A stretch of 8,494 nt of DNA, from contig JBPCWY010000026.1 in NCBI GenBank assembly GCA_051009035.1, positions 1 to 8,494 on the forward strand, read 5' to 3'. The notes under the pieces were generated by a model. It worked only from the letters and a program-made list of their open reading frames with translations. It was not told the DNA's origin and ran no database searches. The position numbers and the translations under genes were made by a program. Each line of letters begins with the position of its first letter. Positions within the stretch are counted from its first letter, which is position 1. This DNA comes from Persebacter sp051009035 (GTDB taxonomy: Bacteria; Pseudomonadota; Gammaproteobacteria; Tethybacterales; Persebacteraceae). Below, in pieces: positions 5,679 through 8,494 of this stretch.

Positions 5679-6881
5679 TTTTAACATTTGCAGGCGCAGG
5701 GCGTTTAGGCGGATGAATCCTTCCGCGTCTTTTTGATTGTACGCGCCGCCGTCGTCTTCAAAAGACGCGGCGGTTTCGTCAAACAGGGAATTGTCCGACT
5801 CGCGCCCGCGCACTTCTATGTTGCCTTTGTAAAGCCGCAAATGCACCGCGCCGCCCATCGGCAATTGCGATTCGTCAAACAATTTTTGCAGCAACGCGCG
5901 CTCCGGACTCCACCAATAACCGTTATACACCAGCGCGGCGTAGCGGGGCATTAAATCCTGCCGCAGGCGCAATACTTCGCGGTCCAAAACCAGCGGCTCC
6001 AACGCCTGCCGCGCGCGCAACAATAAAGTCCCGCCCGGCGTTTCATAACACCCGCGCGATTTTAATCCGACATAACGGTTTTCTACAATATCGGCGCGCC
6101 CGATTCCGTGTTTGCCGGCGGTTTCGTTTAATGTTTCCAGCAAGCGCGCGGGCGAAAGTTTTTCGCCGTTAACCGCCTCCGGATTGCCGCCGCGAAATTC
6201 CACGGTAATATCTTCGGCGCGCGCGGGCGCGTTTTTTGGGGCGCGGGTGCGCAGCCACATTTTTTCGGGCGGCGGCGCGGCGGGGTTTTCCAATTCGCCG
6301 CCTTCGTAAGAAATATGCAGCAAGTTTGCGTCCATGCTGTAAGGCGCTTTTTTGCCGCGCCGCCGTTCTACGGGGATGCCGTTTTTGGCGGCGTAGGCGA
6401 GCAGTTTTTTGCGCGAGTTTAAATTCCATTCCCGCCACGGGGCGATGATATTAATGTCCGGCGCATGCGCCAAATAGCCCAGCTCAAAACGCACTTGGTC
6501 GTTGCCTTTGCCGGTTGCGCCGTGCGAGACGGCGTCCGCGTTTTCGGCGGCGGCGATTTCCGCCTGCCGTTTGGCGATGAGCGGGCGGGCGATGCCGGTG
6601 CCGAGCAAGTATTCGTGTTCGTAGACGGCGTTGGCGCGCATCAGCGGCCAGACATAATCGCGGACGAATTCTTCGCGCAAATTTTCAATGTAAATTTTCG
6701 CCGCGCCGAGTTGTTTCGCTTTGGCGCGCGCCGGTTCAATTTCTTCGCCCTGCCCGATGTCGGCGGTAAAGGCGACGATTTCGCATCCGTATTTTTCGCG
6801 CAACCACAGCAAAATTACCGAAGTATCCAAACCTCCGGAATACGCCAGCACCGCCTTGCGGATTTTGCCCGTTTTATTCAT
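5661..6881 (-). CDS. argG: Argininosuccinate synthase
   Basis: ArgG joins citrulline and aspartate using ATP to give argininosuccinate, the penultimate step of arginine synthesis, in the cytoplasm. The 406-residue product fits the usual length. The N-terminal PP-loop for ATP is AYSGGLDTS (13-21), followed by FTADIGQGEE (38-47). The synthetase signature GATGKGNDQVRFE (121-133) and the citrulline/aspartate-binding stretches follow, with SMDANLLHISYEGGELE and VENRYVGLKSRGCYETPGG in the C-terminal part. The frame continues upstream to 7097, but ATG 6881 is right: MNKTGKIRKAVLAYSGG is the conserved start, GGGGGA lies eight bases ahead, and the ATG overlaps the upstream stop as ATGA. It is the last gene of the argF-TfoX_C-argG unit. 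No missing catalytic residue is seen. Confidence 0.97.
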   Translation of the reverse strand: MNKTGKIRKAVLAYSGGLDTSVILLWLREKYGCEIVAFTADIGQGEEIEPARAKAKQLGAAKIYIENLREEFVRDYVWPLMRANAVYEHEYLLGTGIARPLIAKRQAEIAAAENADAVSHGATGKGNDQVRFELGYLAHAPDINIIAPWREWNLNSRKKLLAYAAKNGIPVERRRGKKAPYSMDANLLHISYEGGELENPAAPPPEKMWLRTRAPKNAPARAEDITVEFRGGNPEAVNGEKLSPARLLETLNETAGKHGIGRADIVENRYVGLKSRGCYETPGGTLLLRARQALEPLVLDREVLRLRQDLMPRYAALVYNGYWWSPERALLQKLFDESQLPMGGAVHLRLYKGNIEVRGRESDNSLFDETAASFEDDGGAYNQKDAEGFIRLNALRLQMLKRRGRT

Positions 6882-7171
6882 AAAAATTTTCCCCCGTATA
6901 ACGCCGCCGCGCTTTTTAACATGCTTCGCTCCCGCGGCGGCAAATCGGCGGGCGCAACGCCGCGCAAACCGGCTTCCAATGCGTATAACAGCATTAAACA
7001 TGCGCGCGGTTCGCGTTGTTTCACCCGCCAATACGCCGCAACCGCGCCGAGTTTTTGCACATCGCGGACGCGGCAAATGCCCGCTTTTTGCAACCATGCG
7101 GCGGACGCCGGGCCGATATTTTTTAATTTCGCAACCGGCGCGTCCGGTTTTGCGTGCATGTCCGCATTCAT
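6878..7171 (-). CDS. Small TfoX C-terminal-domain protein
   Basis: The 97-residue product consists almost wholly of a TfoX_C domain, a helix-hairpin-helix-like fold. The family pattern is clear: LKNIGPASAAWLQKAGICRV (16-35), where the LxNIGP and aGI turns mark the hairpin, then LGAVAAYWRVK (41-51) and LLYALEAGLRGV (61-72). The N-terminal domain of full TfoX/Sxy competence regulators is absent. Stand-alone TfoX_C proteins are common and mostly uncharacterised, so competence control should not be assumed. A nucleic-acid-binding role is an inference from the fold. ATG 7171 overlaps the argF stop as ATGA, and its own TGA overlaps the argG ATG the same way. The second Met at 7159 is an alternative. 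The coupling makes co-production with ArgF and ArgG very likely; why is unknown. Codon use looks like its neighbours. Confidence 0.88.
   Translation of the reverse strand: MNADMHAKPDAPVAKLKNIGPASAAWLQKAGICRVRDVQKLGAVAAYWRVKQREPRACLMLLYALEAGLRGVAPADLPPRERSMLKSAAALYGGKFL
6890..6895 (-). promoter_or_regulatory. Ribosome binding site deciding the argG start
   Basis: On the minus strand GGGGGA (6895 to 6890) ends eight bases before the argG ATG, within the 3' end of the upstream gene. It supports the ATG at 6881 over the longer open frame. It is the clearest purine-rich site before any start in the arg unit; argF and the small middle gene have none. Confidence 0.5.
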
Positions 7172-8055
7172 AACGCGTCTTCGCCCAACATTAAAAATTC
7201 CAACAGCGCTTGTTGCGCGTGCATGCGGTTTTCCGCTTGTTGCCATACCGCGCTTTGTTTGCCGTCCATGACTTCCGCCGAAACTTCTTCGCCGCGGTGG
7301 GCGGGCAGGCAGTGCATGAATACCGCGTCCGCCGCCGCTTTTTGCATTAACGCCGCGTCTACCGCATATTCGGAAAACGCTTTTTTGCGCGCTTCGGATT
7401 CGTCTTCGCCGCCCATGCTCGTCCACACATCGGTCATGACCAGCGCCGCGCCTTCCGCCGCCTGCGCCGCGGATTCGGCTACGGCGACTCCGTCCGGCGG
7501 GGTTTGCGGGCGGTATTGGGGCGGGCAGGCGGCGGATAATTCCGCGCCGAACATGGCGGCGGCTTGCGCCCACGAAAAAAATACATTGCTAAAATCGCCC
7601 AGCCAGGCGATTTTTTTGCCTTCCAAACCGCCGCGCAATTCGCCGAAAGTCATCACATCGGCGAGAACTTGGCAGGGATGCGAGCGGTCGGATAATCCGT
7701 TAATAACCGGACAGGCGGCGTGGGCGGCGAATTCGGCAACGGTGTCGTGCCGCCGCGCGCGAATCATGACCGCATCGCACATTTTTGAGACGGCGCGCGC
7801 CGTATCGGCGACGGATTCGCCGCGCGACATCTGCGAAGCCGCTTCGTCCAGCGCGGCGGAATGCCCGCCCGCCCGCGCCATGGCGGCGGAAAACGAAATG
7901 CGCGTGCGGGTGGACGGGCGCTCAAACAGCATCAGCAAAAACCGTCCGGCGAGGCGGGGGGCGCGTTTTTGCGCTTTGTTGGCGGCGGCGCGCGCCAGCA
8001 CGGCGCGGGTGTCGGCGGCGCTAAAATCCGAAAAATCCAAATAATGCGCGGACAT
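7168..8055 (-). CDS. argF: Ornithine carbamoyltransferase
   Basis: This enzyme transfers the carbamoyl group of carbamoyl phosphate to ornithine, giving citrulline for ArgG. The 295-residue product is slightly shorter than the usual 300-315. The carbamoyl-phosphate site is FERPSTRTRISF (45-55, STRTR at 48-52), with HPCQ (126-129). The ornithine-side motifs are DVWTSMG (209-215) and HCLP (248-251), including the active cysteine. The segment GDFSNVFFSW (153-162) differs from the common GDxNNV: the first Asn is Ser while the second is kept. HCLP and SMG argue for true OTC rather than acetyl- or succinyl-ornithine transferases. ATG 8055 is the first start and fits MSAHYLDFSDFS. It is the first gene of a three-gene unit, divergent from a DUF3579 gene with 99 bases between. 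The catabolic form (arcB) is less likely beside argG. Confidence 0.96.
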   Translation of the reverse strand: MSAHYLDFSDFSAADTRAVLARAAANKAQKRAPRLAGRFLLMLFERPSTRTRISFSAAMARAGGHSAALDEAASQMSRGESVADTARAVSKMCDAVMIRARRHDTVAEFAAHAACPVINGLSDRSHPCQVLADVMTFGELRGGLEGKKIAWLGDFSNVFFSWAQAAAMFGAELSAACPPQYRPQTPPDGVAVAESAAQAAEGAALVMTDVWTSMGGEDESEARKKAFSEYAVDAALMQKAAADAVFMHCLPAHRGEEVSAEVMDGKQSAVWQQAENRMHAQQALLEFLMLGEDAL

Positions 8056-8064
8056 AAGGCGGCG

Positions 8065-8073
8065 AGTGTATCA
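8065..8073 (-). promoter_or_regulatory. Candidate extended -10 promoter element of the argF operon
   Basis: On the minus strand TGATACACT (8073 to 8065) reads as TGn plus TACACT, which matches TATAAT at four of six positions. No good -35 box lies 16-18 bases upstream, so an extended -10 promoter would be needed. Nine bases separate it from the ATG, which predicts a leader of only about three bases. The 99-base divergent spacer must hold promoters both for argF and for the DUF3579 gene. No ARG box (ArgR operator) is evident. The call is tentative. Confidence 0.3.
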
Positions 8074-8154
8074 TTTTTTTAACCCCGCCGCGCGTAAATT
8101 TTGCAAAAAACGGCGAATCGGCGGCAAATTAAGCGAAAATAGCGTTTTATAACG

Positions 8155-8490
8155 ATGCAACAAGAACAATTAGCCGCGCCGCATCCGCAGGGGACGAGTT
8201 TTGTCCTGATACAGGGGCTGACGGTTGACGGCAAAAAATTTCGTCCCAGCGACTGGTGCGAGCGCCTGCACAGCACTCTGCGCGCGCTGGACCCCGACGA
8301 ATACGAAGAATGCGTGGAGCATGTGCATTTGGTCAACAGCGAATCGGGGCGGGGCATTTTGGTAGACCGCGCGCTGGAAACCATCAATCCGATGTTATTT
8401 AAGTTTTTTATGAATTTCGTCAAAAACAACCACCTCTCCTCCATTTCTTACAGCAAAGAAAATTGGGAGAGCCAAAAAAACGACGAATAG
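8155..8490 (+). CDS. DUF3579 family protein of unknown function
   Basis: The 111-residue product matches the DUF3579 pattern. FVLIQGLTVDGKKFRPSDWCERL (16-38) corresponds to the family's F-IQGIT--GK-FRPSDWAERL, and the PMLFKFFMNFVKNNHL part (79-94) to its P-AL-FVLNFAKDN segment. It has no signal peptide, membrane helix or known catalytic motif, so it is presumably cytoplasmic. The last 15 or so residues after the conserved core are polar and look like an extension. ATG 8155 has no Shine-Dalgarno sequence; TATAAC two bases before it is too close to act as its -10. The gene is divergent from argF. As I recall, DUF3579 genes in betaproteobacteria also lie near argF/argG, which hints at a link to arginine metabolism but shows no function. 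The gene ends four bases before the window edge. Confidence 0.85.
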   Translation: MQQEQLAAPHPQGTSFVLIQGLTVDGKKFRPSDWCERLHSTLRALDPDEYEECVEHVHLVNSESGRGILVDRALETINPMLFKFFMNFVKNNHLSSISYSKENWESQKNDE

Positions 8491-8494
8491 CCGT

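Noticed and set aside
6882..7097. N-terminal extension of argG to 7097
   Set aside because: The conserved ArgG start is at 6881, with GGGGGA ahead of it and an ATGA overlap. The extension would lie within the TfoX_C gene and lacks ArgG homology.
7172..7573. N-terminal extension of the TfoX_C gene to 7573
   Set aside because: It lies opposite-frame within argF and is Arg/Gly-rich. It does not resemble the TfoX N-terminal domain.
1..8494. CRISPR array, tRNA, rRNA, transposase or prophage genes
   Set aside because: No regularly spaced direct repeats, cloverleaf-like segment, rRNA-like sequence or mobile-element protein was seen on either strand.

Overview
The window looks like chromosomal DNA from a member of the Pseudomonadota. 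The genes are GC-rich and heavy in GCG, CGC and TTT codons; the spacers are AT-rich and full of T-runs. A DUF3579 gene divergent from an ornithine carbamoyltransferase gene is, as far as I recall, a betaproteobacterial trait. The ABC ATPase at the left resembles alphaproteobacterial AapP and the nap layout is widespread, so the class assignment is inference only.

Left edge (1-795): the ATPase subunit of a polar amino acid ABC importer. Its permease and binding-protein genes must lie off-window. A 315-base spacer follows and ends in a good sigma70-type promoter.

Nitrate block (1111-5244, + strand): a compact napEDABC operon for periplasmic nitrate reductase. NapC is a membrane tetraheme quinol dehydrogenase. 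It passes electrons to the diheme NapB, which feeds the Mo-bisMGD/4Fe-4S catalytic subunit NapA, a Tat substrate. NapD is the NapA signal-peptide chaperone. NapE is a one-helix membrane protein of unknown role, encoded by a 56-codon gene that is easily missed. The D-A, A-B and B-C junctions overlap by 1, 28 and 4 bases. No napF, napG or napH is present.

Convergent spacer (5245-5660): holds a 13-base tandem repeat, a MITE/REP-like pair of inverted arms, a good intrinsic terminator for the nap transcript, and weaker hairpins that may serve the opposing arginine operon.

Arginine block (minus strand, 8055 to 5661): argF, a small TfoX C-terminal-domain protein, then argG. Both junctions are 4-base ATGA overlaps, so this is one translationally coupled unit. 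ArgF makes citrulline and ArgG makes argininosuccinate. The TfoX_C protein has no obvious arginine role and is the most unusual gene-context feature here. Divergent from argF at the right edge is a DUF3579 gene of unknown function.

I see no CRISPR array, tRNA, rRNA, transposase or phage gene. I do not see a clearly novel multi-gene system. The items most worth a second look are the TfoX_C gene inside the arg operon, apparent leaderless starts at napE and argF, and the twin-arginine-like N-terminus of NapD.
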